A DNA stretch of 64,000 bases from Bradyrhizobium sp. CCBAU 53421. GTDB taxonomy: Bacteria > Pseudomonadota > Alphaproteobacteria > Rhizobiales > Xanthobacteraceae. The stretch covers positions 9,046,501 to 9,110,500 of the forward strand of contig NZ_CP030047.1 of the NCBI RefSeq assembly GCF_015291625.1, read 5' to 3'. Below the pieces are notes generated by a model that worked only from the letters and a program-made list of their open reading frames with translations, ran no database searches and was not told the origin of the DNA. Numbering within the stretch: the first letter of the stretch is position 1; each line of letters opens with the position of its first letter. Both the position numbers and the translations under genes were made by a program. Of the stretch, positions 57,241 through 64,000 are shown piece after piece.

Positions 57241-58161
57241 ATGACGACCGGTACTGCAGAGTTTTCCAAGCGGCTGGACCAGACCGCGGAGGATACCGAA
57301 GCCCTGCTCGCGAAACTGTTGTCCGATGCGCCCGAGAGCGACGAGATCGTGCGCCCGAAGCGGCTGATCGAGGCCATGCGCTATTCGAGCCTCGGCGGCG
57401 GCAAGCGGCTGCGGCCGTTCCTCGCGGTCGAGAGCGCTGCGGTATTCGGCATCCCGCGCGACTCCGCGCTGCTGGTGGGCGCAGCGCTTGAATGCATCCA
57501 CTGCTACTCGCTGATCCACGACGATCTGCCGGCGATGGACAATTCCGATCTGCGCCGCGGCCGCCCGACCCTGCACAAGGCCTATGACGACGCCACCGCG
57601 ATCCTCGCCGGCGACGCGCTGCTGACGATCGCCTTCGACATCATCACCCGCGATGCGATCCACAAGGACGCCCAGGTGCGCCTGCTCTTGACCCGCGCGC
57701 TGGCGCGCGCCTCGGGCATCGGCGGCATGGCCGGCGGCCAGATCCTCGACCTCGCCGGCGAAGGCCGCTTCGGCGACCGCGAGCCGGTCGACGTCGCGCG
57801 CGTGCAGCAGATGAAGACCGGCGCGCTGCTCCGCTTCGGCTGCATCGCCGGCGCGATCCTCGGCCAGGCCTCGCAGAAGGAATACCAGGCGCTCGACGAT
57901 TACGGCAAAGCGCTCGGCGAAGCCTTCCAGATCGCCGACGATCTGCTCGACGTCGAGGGCGACGCCGCCGCACTCGGCAAGCCGGCAGGCGCCGATGCCG
58001 TGCTCGGCAAGACCACATTCGTCACCCAGCTCGGCATCGACGGCGCCAAGCAGCGCGTGCGCGACCTGCTGGCGCGCGCCGACGCCGCGCTGTCGGTGTT
58101 CGGCGACAGGGGCGACGTGCTGCGCGCGGCCGCCCGTTTCGTCGCCGAGCGCAAGAACTAG
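57241..58161 (+). CDS. ispA: Farnesyl/geranyl diphosphate synthase
   Basis: A 306-residue trans-prenyltransferase. The first Asp-rich motif is HDDLPAMDNSDLRRGRPT, the second FQIADDLLDVEGD, and GGKRLRPFL binds pyrophosphate. It condenses dimethylallyl or geranyl diphosphate with isopentenyl diphosphate, feeding ubiquinone, undecaprenol and hopanoids. The ATG at 57241 was chosen because the family begins about 45 residues before GGGKRLR. The stop codon lies in a perfect palindrome. Confidence 0.93.
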   Translation: MTTGTAEFSKRLDQTAEDTEALLAKLLSDAPESDEIVRPKRLIEAMRYSSLGGGKRLRPFLAVESAAVFGIPRDSALLVGAALECIHCYSLIHDDLPAMDNSDLRRGRPTLHKAYDDATAILAGDALLTIAFDIITRDAIHKDAQVRLLLTRALARASGIGGMAGGQILDLAGEGRFGDREPVDVARVQQMKTGALLRFGCIAGAILGQASQKEYQALDDYGKALGEAFQIADDLLDVEGDAAALGKPAGADAVLGKTTFVTQLGIDGAKQRVRDLLARADAALSVFGDRGDVLRAAARFVAERKN

Positions 58162-58188
58162 ATCATGATGCGAATCGCATCATGATCT
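58160..58188. terminator. Perfect hairpin overlapping the ispA stop
   Basis: AGATCATGATGCG (58160-58172) and CGCATCATGATCT (58176-58188) form a 13-bp stem with a three-base loop, starting inside the TAG stop. It is followed by TAATCTCCTTG, so it may end the transcript or protect its 3' end. Confidence 0.55.
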
Positions 58189-58201
58189 AATCTCCTTGTC
58201 T

Positions 58202-58250
58202 GAGCATGATCTTTTCGGAAGACCGGGCTCCACTTTTCCGGATCATGCTC
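58202..58250. repeat. Dispersed inverted repeat, family B copy 5
   Basis: GAGCATGATCTTTTCGGAAG ... TTTTCCGGATCATGCTC. It lies between ispA and the DUF1345 gene, ending 20 bases before the latter's ATG. Confidence 0.8.
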
Positions 58251-58270
58251 TAACCGAAAGTACGCGCGAA

Positions 58271-58951
58271 ATGAGCAAGGAGATCGACGACCGCCTTGTT
58301 CGTTTCCGCAAGCTGCCGATGCCGGCCCGTGTCGTCGTGGGCCGGCCGCGCACCTTCGCTTCGATCGTGGTCGGCGTCGTCGTTGCCATGCTGGCGCCGG
58401 ACTCGATGCGCCTCGTCACGCGCATGCTCGCCGGCTGGGACGCCTTCGCTGCGCTCTATCTCGCGCTCGCCTATGTGATGATGCTGCGCTGTGGCGTCGC
58501 CCATATCAAGCGCAGCGCCATCCTGCAGGACGATGGCCGTTTCCTGATCCTGCTGTTGACCGCGTTCGGCGCGCTGGCGAGCCTCTTGGCCATCGTGTTC
58601 GAGCTCGGCGCCTCCAAGGGCAGCCACGCGGGACTTGCGGTGGCAATCGTCACCATCACGCTGTCATGGGCCGTGGTCCACACCGCCTTCGCGTTGCACT
58701 ACGCCCACGAGTTCTACCGCGGCAAGACGCCCGGCGGATTGCAGTTCCCGAGCGGCGATGAGCATGTCGACGCCGACTACTGGGATTTCGTCTATTTCTC
58801 GTTCGTGATCGGCATGACCGCGCAGGTCTCCGACGTCGGCATCACCGACAAGATCATCCGCCGCACCGCCACCGTGCACGGCGTCATCTCGTTCGTGTTC
58901 AACACCGCGCTGCTGGCGCTGATGGTGAATATTGCGGCCAGCGCAATCTAG
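58271..58951 (+). CDS. DUF1345 family membrane protein
   Basis: A 226-residue protein with five predicted helices and the DUF1345 end segment FPSGDEHVDADYWDFVYFSF and GMTAQVSDVGITDKIIR. Function unknown. It begins 109 bases after ispA on the same strand, with two hairpins between. Confidence 0.88.
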   Translation: MSKEIDDRLVRFRKLPMPARVVVGRPRTFASIVVGVVVAMLAPDSMRLVTRMLAGWDAFAALYLALAYVMMLRCGVAHIKRSAILQDDGRFLILLLTAFGALASLLAIVFELGASKGSHAGLAVAIVTITLSWAVVHTAFALHYAHEFYRGKTPGGLQFPSGDEHVDADYWDFVYFSFVIGMTAQVSDVGITDKIIRRTATVHGVISFVFNTALLALMVNIAASAI

Positions 58952-59005
58952 CCTGGACCGAGAACCGTAAGGCAGACAAGACGAGGGCCACGGCCAGATC
59001 GCAAT

Positions 59006-62000
59006 CTAGTTTGTTCCAGCCCCGAACGGCGTCCAAGCCCACGCCCTTCGGAGAAAGTCCTCAACGCGAGCGAGAATGGAGCGCGGGTAAAGCGCCTGAG
59101 CATCCGGGCATTGCTGGTTTCTCCACCACGGCGTTTCCCGATCAACCTCGTTCGAGCCCACCTTGCGAAGCAAGGCACAGGCCTTACGCTGAAGTGAGGC
59201 CGGGTCGAGATCCCAGAAATCGATCTGGTCGGCGGCCGATATGAGCCGCGTGCCGTTCGCCGCAAAGGCCAGGAACCCCGGCGTTCCCGTGTCGTCTCCC
59301 TGTGGTGTAAGCTCGAATGGCGGCCAGCGCGCTCCGCCCCACAGACGGACAACCCCCTGTGAAGAGGCGATGGCGAACAGCGATTCATTTCGGCTGAACG
59401 AAATGAACGAGGCCCCATGCGTGTCAACTCGGACCTCGCCTGCGGTCTCGGGGCCGAGATCCCACCGGGTGATCGTCCCGAATTGCCCGCCGATGAGCAA
59501 TATCTGATGGCTCTTCTTGTCATGCGCAAAGGCGATGTCCTGTACACGTCGAGAGAAGGGCGTAAGCGGCAACGCCCACTTCTTTGGCGTGAACCCAGAT
59601 CTGTCCACGGACCATAGCCGGATCTGATCGACGCCTCCTTCGGAATCGCCGGTCGCGCCTCCCGCCGCGAACGTCCTGCCGTCCTCACTGAACGCAATCT
59701 CCCTGACACGTTGCAGATCGGAGCTGATCCACTTTCCTCTGGCGGGATTGTCGAGCCTCAGAAGGAATATGGGCTGAAACGAACCTTGATGCGTTTCAGA
59801 CGGCCCCGAACCGTTCTGGAACGAAATCGCAAGCCACTGTCCGTCCGGGCTCAACACAGCCCGCTGAGGTGCCTTGCCCCTAAAGTCGGGAGTGATGAAG
59901 TCGGAACTGCCGAGTGACACAATACGCTCGGGCGGCGCACTCATGAGATTCCGGAATTGCCAGATCGTGACCTCATAGGGATCATCCTGCAAACAGTCCT
60001 TGGGGGGCTGTGATCGTGTGCAGCCGATCGTGGCAAGGCGCCGAGTGTGCATACTGGCCGAGAACCGCTGAACCTCTCCTTTCCCGGCGGCGAACTCAAC
60101 GATTTTCTTTCCGTGCCCCTCTCCGAGCTCAAAAATTGCAACACCGGATTGTTCGGCGTCAGTTGGCGCGCTCTTCAGCGCGATCCAGGCGGTCCCGCCC
60201 TCCTCGGCAAGAAGTGCACCACGTATCGGCCTGCGGGTGGCCGAGGGTATGCGGACACGCAGAGAGTCCTGTTTGCCTGCAGGATCCAGAACCGCGACAT
60301 AGCCACCGAGCGTCGCCGCAGCCAGCAGACCGCTGCGGCTGTCGACCGCAAGACCGTAGGTCTGGTCGCCAATATGGGCCCATCTGGCCTTTGCGCAGAA
60401 TTCGGGCGGCTCGGATTCGTTCGAGCTGGCAGCGACGGGGCTGTATTCCAAGCCGCTACTCGAACCAATCGCGAGTTGCCAAGTCCCGCAGCCTTCAAAG
60501 AAGGCCAGGCTGTACACCGCGGAAGGGCTCTGATGGTGGATCGTCCTGCGGCTGGGGGGAGAGGATTTCGTGTCCAATACATCGACGACGCCGCGCCAAT
60601 AGTGACCGATAGCGATCTGCTTGCCGTCCGGCGAATGGGTCAATGTCAAGATCGCGTCGTTTTCCGTGCGCGTATAGCCTGTCAGGGGAGTGCAATCCCA
60701 GGACTGCCCGGGAGCCGTTGTGCAGCTCAGCACGTTGCCGTCGCCATCACCGGCAAGGAGCGTGTCATCGACGGGTGAGAATGCCACGCTTTGGACAGTT
60801 GCGGAAGCTTTAGCTCCCCCGCTCCACTTGACGGGCTGGGTGGACGGGTCGCCCCGTTCATCGAGCTGAACTAACGCGACACGCTCTTTTCCTCCGCTAG
60901 CTGCGACGAGACGACCGTCTCTCCGGATGCTGATGCTCCTGATCAAGCCAGGCGACGCCGTGGTGCTGCCGATCCGATGCCAATCATCAGCCGACCACAC
61001 CGACAGCTCGCCGCTGCGGCATCCGATCACAAGGAAGCGTCCGTGAGGTTCGAACGCCAGGGCCGAGACTCCCTGATCGTCGGTGCAGGGCTTGAGCGAT
61101 TGCGGGGACGATCCTGCGCCATCTGCCGAACCTGCCAAATAGAGCCGGCCGTCGCTCCCCCCGAAGGCAAGCAGCTGATCGGACCGCGTGGGATGGAAAG
61201 CGACCGCATTGAAGACCGCGCCATCCTCGACGAACAGCCGTTTCAGATTGGCCGCGTTCAGAAGCGTCGACAGCAAGACCTCGCGCAACTGCGGGCGCAG
61301 TTCGCCCCCGATATTGTCCGGCAAGGCTGCCACCTTGATCCCGGCCTGCAGCGACACGATGAGTGCACGGTTGATCTGGCCGCCATATGACGCTTCGGTA
61401 GCGCGCGCAAAATCCGCCAACACCTCGGAGCGATCGCGATCCGCGCGCGCCGACATGACCCAGAGAGCGCTGCCCAGGAGTACGACCACTGCGACGGCCG
61501 CACATGTCATAAGGAAGTAATTGAACTGTTTTTCCCGGTCACGGGCGAGCTGGTCGGCATCGACGTGGTCCCTGCTGGCTTGCACATAATCCCGCTCGAG
61601 TTGGTCCAGGCCGGTCAGCCGCAACGCATCGTGCAACTGCCAGGGACTCAACAAGTCTGTAGAGGGGCTACGGCCGTGCGCATCCCAGCGTCGTGCGGCC
61701 TCGGTCAGCGCCAACCGCTGCCGCACGGCCTCCCGCTTGTTGCCGATCCATCCGACATAGCGGGACCAGTTGCGCAACAGAGCCTCGTGCTTGACTTCAA
61801 CCGTCGCATCACCGTCGGCCGTTGGGGTGATACGCAGGAAGTCCTCGCGCGCGAGCAGCTCGAGCATTCCGGGAGTACGCGGATTTCCGGTTTCAAGCAA
61901 AGCGCTCCGCATCCGCGGCTCGCGATAGGCTTCCATCATCCGGTCGATGCGCACGAGCTCGAGCAGGATCCGCTCCGCCTCCTCCCGGTTTTCCGGTGAC

Positions 62001-63187
62001 AATCCATTGTAGAAGTCCTCGGCGTAACGCCCGAGCGCAACCAACGGGCTGCCGACCCGCTCATAGGCCTCGCGCGTGATGCGATTGTGGTCCCGCCGCT
62101 TCCACAGCGACATCAGGGCAAACTGCAAAAGCGGGAGTGCGGTATCCTGACCGAGAACGCTCTTGATCATGTCGTCGACAATGCCCGGCGCCAGATGCAG
62201 GTTGACGAGGGCAGCCGGTCGCTCGACGGCCGCCCTGAGCCCTTCATACACCATCGGCCATTCCTTCATCGAAAAGCGCGCGTGCCGGGCGACGTACGGG
62301 CGCAGCAATTCGAGCTTGTCGATTTCGTTGGCGAATTCCTCGCGCAACGTGAGGATGACACGGTTGGCCGGGTTCGATTGCAGTAGTGCATCAATGGCGG
62401 CCGCCATTGCGGCGCAATCGCGATCGTCGCACAGCGTGAATGCCTCTTCGAACTGGTCGACGACCAGCAGGACCGGCGCTGCGGCCGCCGCGCCCAGCAT
62501 CTCGGGCAAGCGCGCCGGATTGTCGTGCAGCGCCTTGGCTTCGGCACTACGATCGAACCCGGCATCGGGAATCGCCGCATTAAGCGCATCCACCAGATTT
62601 TCGAGCATCGCATTGCCGGGCACGAATGGTCCAACCACTCGAAATTTCGGCGCGCCGTCGACAGTCCGAAGCATCGGCAACGCGCCGCCCATCACGAGCG
62701 ACGACTTACCGCTTCCCGACGCGCCCTCGACCACGACCAGCGGCACCTCGTCCAAGCGCTGCAGCAAATTGGCGACGGCTGTTTCGCGGCCAAAGAAGAA
62801 AGCGCTGCTGCGGAACGATTCCAGCCCTACGTAGGGGCACTTGTCGTCACCGAGATCAGGCAGGCGCTCGGCATCGAATGAGGCAAGGCGCGGCCGAGGG
62901 GCACGAATCCCAGCATGCGACAACGTGGAAGACCAGTAGTCGAGCAAGACCTGGCAGGCCGTCCGCTCCTTGATGTCCTCGACAAGGGCTCCGGTCATCG
63001 CACCACGGTCGAGGAAGCAGCGGATGTTCGATTCAAGCGCCCCCAAGGCAGCAATCTCGCTTTCCGGACTGCTGTCGTTGCCCAGCCGCCGGTCCATGTC
63101 CTGCAGCAGGTCTGAATTCACGCGGCGCATCTCGGCGGCGGCGTCGAATGGCGCCGGCTGCACTGTGGCAACCGGAGAGTCAGACAT
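59006..63187 (-). CDS. Membrane-anchored STAND NTPase with WD40 propeller
   Basis: A 1393-residue protein. Residues 1-115 are helical and unrecognised. The nSTAND1-type NTPase follows: CPYVGLESFRSSAFFFGRE, Walker A GASGSGKSS (about 155-163), Walker B VLLVVDQFEEAF (about 239-250). A helix-rich arm leads to one transmembrane helix (FLMTCAAVAVVVLLGSALWV, about 558-577). The rest, 630 to about 1350, is a WD40-like propeller (for example VSALAFEPHGRFLVIGC and LVAASGGKERVALVQL). STAND proteins are ligand-triggered switches; the propeller would be the sensor. The ATG at 63187 overlaps the upstream stop by eight bases (ATGTCTGA), so the partner is co-expressed. Codon use looks less GC-biased than the flanks. 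Confidence 0.87.
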   Translation of the reverse strand: MSDSPVATVQPAPFDAAAEMRRVNSDLLQDMDRRLGNDSSPESEIAALGALESNIRCFLDRGAMTGALVEDIKERTACQVLLDYWSSTLSHAGIRAPRPRLASFDAERLPDLGDDKCPYVGLESFRSSAFFFGRETAVANLLQRLDEVPLVVVEGASGSGKSSLVMGGALPMLRTVDGAPKFRVVGPFVPGNAMLENLVDALNAAIPDAGFDRSAEAKALHDNPARLPEMLGAAAAAPVLLVVDQFEEAFTLCDDRDCAAMAAAIDALLQSNPANRVILTLREEFANEIDKLELLRPYVARHARFSMKEWPMVYEGLRAAVERPAALVNLHLAPGIVDDMIKSVLGQDTALPLLQFALMSLWKRRDHNRITREAYERVGSPLVALGRYAEDFYNGLSPENREEAERILLELVRIDRMMEAYREPRMRSALLETGNPRTPGMLELLAREDFLRITPTADGDATVEVKHEALLRNWSRYVGWIGNKREAVRQRLALTEAARRWDAHGRSPSTDLLSPWQLHDALRLTGLDQLERDYVQASRDHVDADQLARDREKQFNYFLMTCAAVAVVVLLGSALWVMSARADRDRSEVLADFARATEASYGGQINRALIVSLQAGIKVAALPDNIGGELRPQLREVLLSTLLNAANLKRLFVEDGAVFNAVAFHPTRSDQLLAFGGSDGRLYLAGSADGAGSSPQSLKPCTDDQGVSALAFEPHGRFLVIGCRSGELSVWSADDWHRIGSTTASPGLIRSISIRRDGRLVAASGGKERVALVQLDERGDPSTQPVKWSGGAKASATVQSVAFSPVDDTLLAGDGDGNVLSCTTAPGQSWDCTPLTGYTRTENDAILTLTHSPDGKQIAIGHYWRGVVDVLDTKSSPPSRRTIHHQSPSAVYSLAFFEGCGTWQLAIGSSSGLEYSPVAASSNESEPPEFCAKARWAHIGDQTYGLAVDSRSGLLAAATLGGYVAVLDPAGKQDSLRVRIPSATRRPIRGALLAEEGGTAWIALKSAPTDAEQSGVAIFELGEGHGKKIVEFAAGKGEVQRFSASMHTRRLATIGCTRSQPPKDCLQDDPYEVTIWQFRNLMSAPPERIVSLGSSDFITPDFRGKAPQRAVLSPDGQWLAISFQNGSGPSETHQGSFQPIFLLRLDNPARGKWISSDLQRVREIAFSEDGRTFAAGGATGDSEGGVDQIRLWSVDRSGFTPKKWALPLTPFSRRVQDIAFAHDKKSHQILLIGGQFGTITRWDLGPETAGEVRVDTHGASFISFSRNESLFAIASSQGVVRLWGGARWPPFELTPQGDDTGTPGFLAFAANGTRLISAADQIDFWDLDPASLQRKACALLRKVGSNEVDRETPWWRNQQCPDAQALYPRSILARVEDFLRRAWAWTPFGAGTN

Positions 63188-64000
63188 TTTGGGGCTCCGG
63201 CTCAATTTGCTGAAGAATCGCCTTCAACGGCAGCGTCGTCTCACGCAACTCGGCACAAAATCTCTTGAGGTCACCGTCCACCTCTCGAAAGAGCTCGCCG
63301 ACCTCATTGGCATAGTCGTTGAGCAGCCCCAACACGATGCCGGCTTTGTCGCCCGCTGCGATTGCGGTTCCAATGCCGGTCTCGAGCTCCTCCAGATCCT
63401 GCCGACGGTTCTCGAAAACGGGTGAGAATGGCGCCGTGAAGCGTTCGCGCATCCTCTGGATGGATTTCCAGTTTGCAGTCAGACCGGCACGATTCGCATT
63501 GTCCCATGTGCCGATCCTGTATTGGCCGCCGAACATGCTGCGCAGCTTGTTGTCGAGGCCCTGCAATAGACCGTGGTCCCGTACACGCGATGCCAAGCTC
63601 CCGCGCAAGTCGTTCAGCGCGTCGATACCGGCGAACATGGGTTTGAGTTCGCGGTTCGCGGCGGCGGCTGGATCCAGCAGGCGCACCACGGCAGTCATCA
63701 GATTCCGCAACTCATGCAGTTCCAGTTGCCGCATTGCCCGTTCGATCTCGTCGTTCAACCGCGCCGGTATCGCGCCTCCCAACCCTTCCAGCTCGCCAAC
63801 GAGATGGTCGAAGTCCGCCGTGGCTTGCGTGCTGGTCACGTTATCGAATGCGAGGGCTGCTGCCTGCAGACGCTCGGGCAGTTCGATGCCCAGCAGCCCG
63901 CTCAGGCTCGGAATGATTTCGGCCAACTGGCGCTGCGACGCCTGTATATCGCGTTCCTGCTGCCTGAATTTCCGTTGGGCGCTGGCAAGCGCCCGGACTG
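63180..64000 (-). CDS. Coiled-coil protein coupled to the STAND gene (partial)
   Basis: 272 residues are visible and the frame stays open to the right edge, so the N-terminus is missing. The first visible part (LASAQRKFRQQERDIQASQR) is a probable coiled coil, followed by helical segments (IPSLSGLLGIELPERLQAA, ELHELRNLMTAVVRLL) and an acidic end. I do not recognise a domain. Its stop overlaps the STAND start, so the two proteins are made together and may be effector or adaptor and switch. Confidence 0.7.
   Translation of the reverse strand, partial: VRALASAQRKFRQQERDIQASQRQLAEIIPSLSGLLGIELPERLQAAALAFDNVTSTQATADFDHLVGELEGLGGAIPARLNDEIERAMRQLELHELRNLMTAVVRLLDPAAAANRELKPMFAGIDALNDLRGSLASRVRDHGLLQGLDNKLRSMFGGQYRIGTWDNANRAGLTANWKSIQRMRERFTAPFSPVFENRRQDLEELETGIGTAIAAGDKAGIVLGLLNDYANEVGELFREVDGDLKRFCAELRETTLPLKAILQQIEPEPQNV

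Overview
The window reads as an ordinary-to-accessory stretch of an alphaproteobacterial chromosome, most likely Bradyrhizobium or a close relative in the Nitrobacteraceae. The reasons are the high-GC codon use, dense intergenic inverted repeats of three recurring types, a Cys-free L32 protein, the phaA/phaB/phaR set, DUF4167, DUF1178, the ubiG-type and gloB neighbourhoods, and an amide/branched-chain-type ABC cluster. This is recognition from memory of gene families and synteny; no database search was run.

Layout. 1-5.6 kb: tail of an Ala/Pro/Lys-rich protein, an NTF2-like protein, a Cys-rich secreted peptide, a flavodoxin-fold reductase, an overlapping PAP2-DUF3147-DUF3147 operon, and a nickel/cobalt-type RcnR/DmeR repressor divergent from a barrel-like exported protein. 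5.6-15.2 kb: an amide-utilisation island on the minus strand (amidase, LivH, binding protein, LivM, LivG, LivF), preceded by two duplicated AmiC-like binding proteins and a divergent MarR regulator. 15.3-17 kb: a VOC protein, a frameshifted cupin and a small secreted protein. 17-25 kb: secA divergent from a parvulin PPIase, then argJ, a TadG/vWA protein and mutT. 25-31 kb: a methyltransferase, macro-domain protein, comF, grxC-nitrilase-DUF1178 operon and two EamA transporters. 31-41 kb: ubiG/PH-domain pair, lysC, ptsP, prfA, a MarR gene, prmC and DUF4167. 41-48 kb: methyltransferase/gloB/DUF985, an exporter, phaB, phaA and phaR. 48-52.3 kb: a divergent pair made of a 792-residue AraC-regulator/acetamidase fusion and a Tat-exported acetamidase paralogue. 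52.5-59 kb: a degenerate GGDEF/EAL protein, small hypotheticals, rpmF, mtgA, ispA and DUF1345. 59-64 kb: a membrane-anchored STAND NTPase with a WD40 propeller and a coiled-coil partner that runs off the end.

How the genes work together. Two independent amide-hydrolysis loci lie about 35 kb apart: the amidase plus ABC transporter set, with candidate cytoplasmic amide sensors, and the acetamidase pair, in which one enzyme domain is fused to its own DNA-binding module. phaA and phaB make (R)-3-hydroxybutyryl-CoA and PhaR would repress polyester genes. prfA and prmC form a translation-termination pair, here split by a MarR gene.

The most unusual items are the AraC-acetamidase fusion, the STAND/WD40 gene with its partner, the duplicated AmiC-like genes, the metal-sensor operator, and two short tandem-repeat arrays just upstream of the secA and DUF4167 start codons. 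I saw no tRNA, rRNA, CRISPR array, insertion sequence or prophage.
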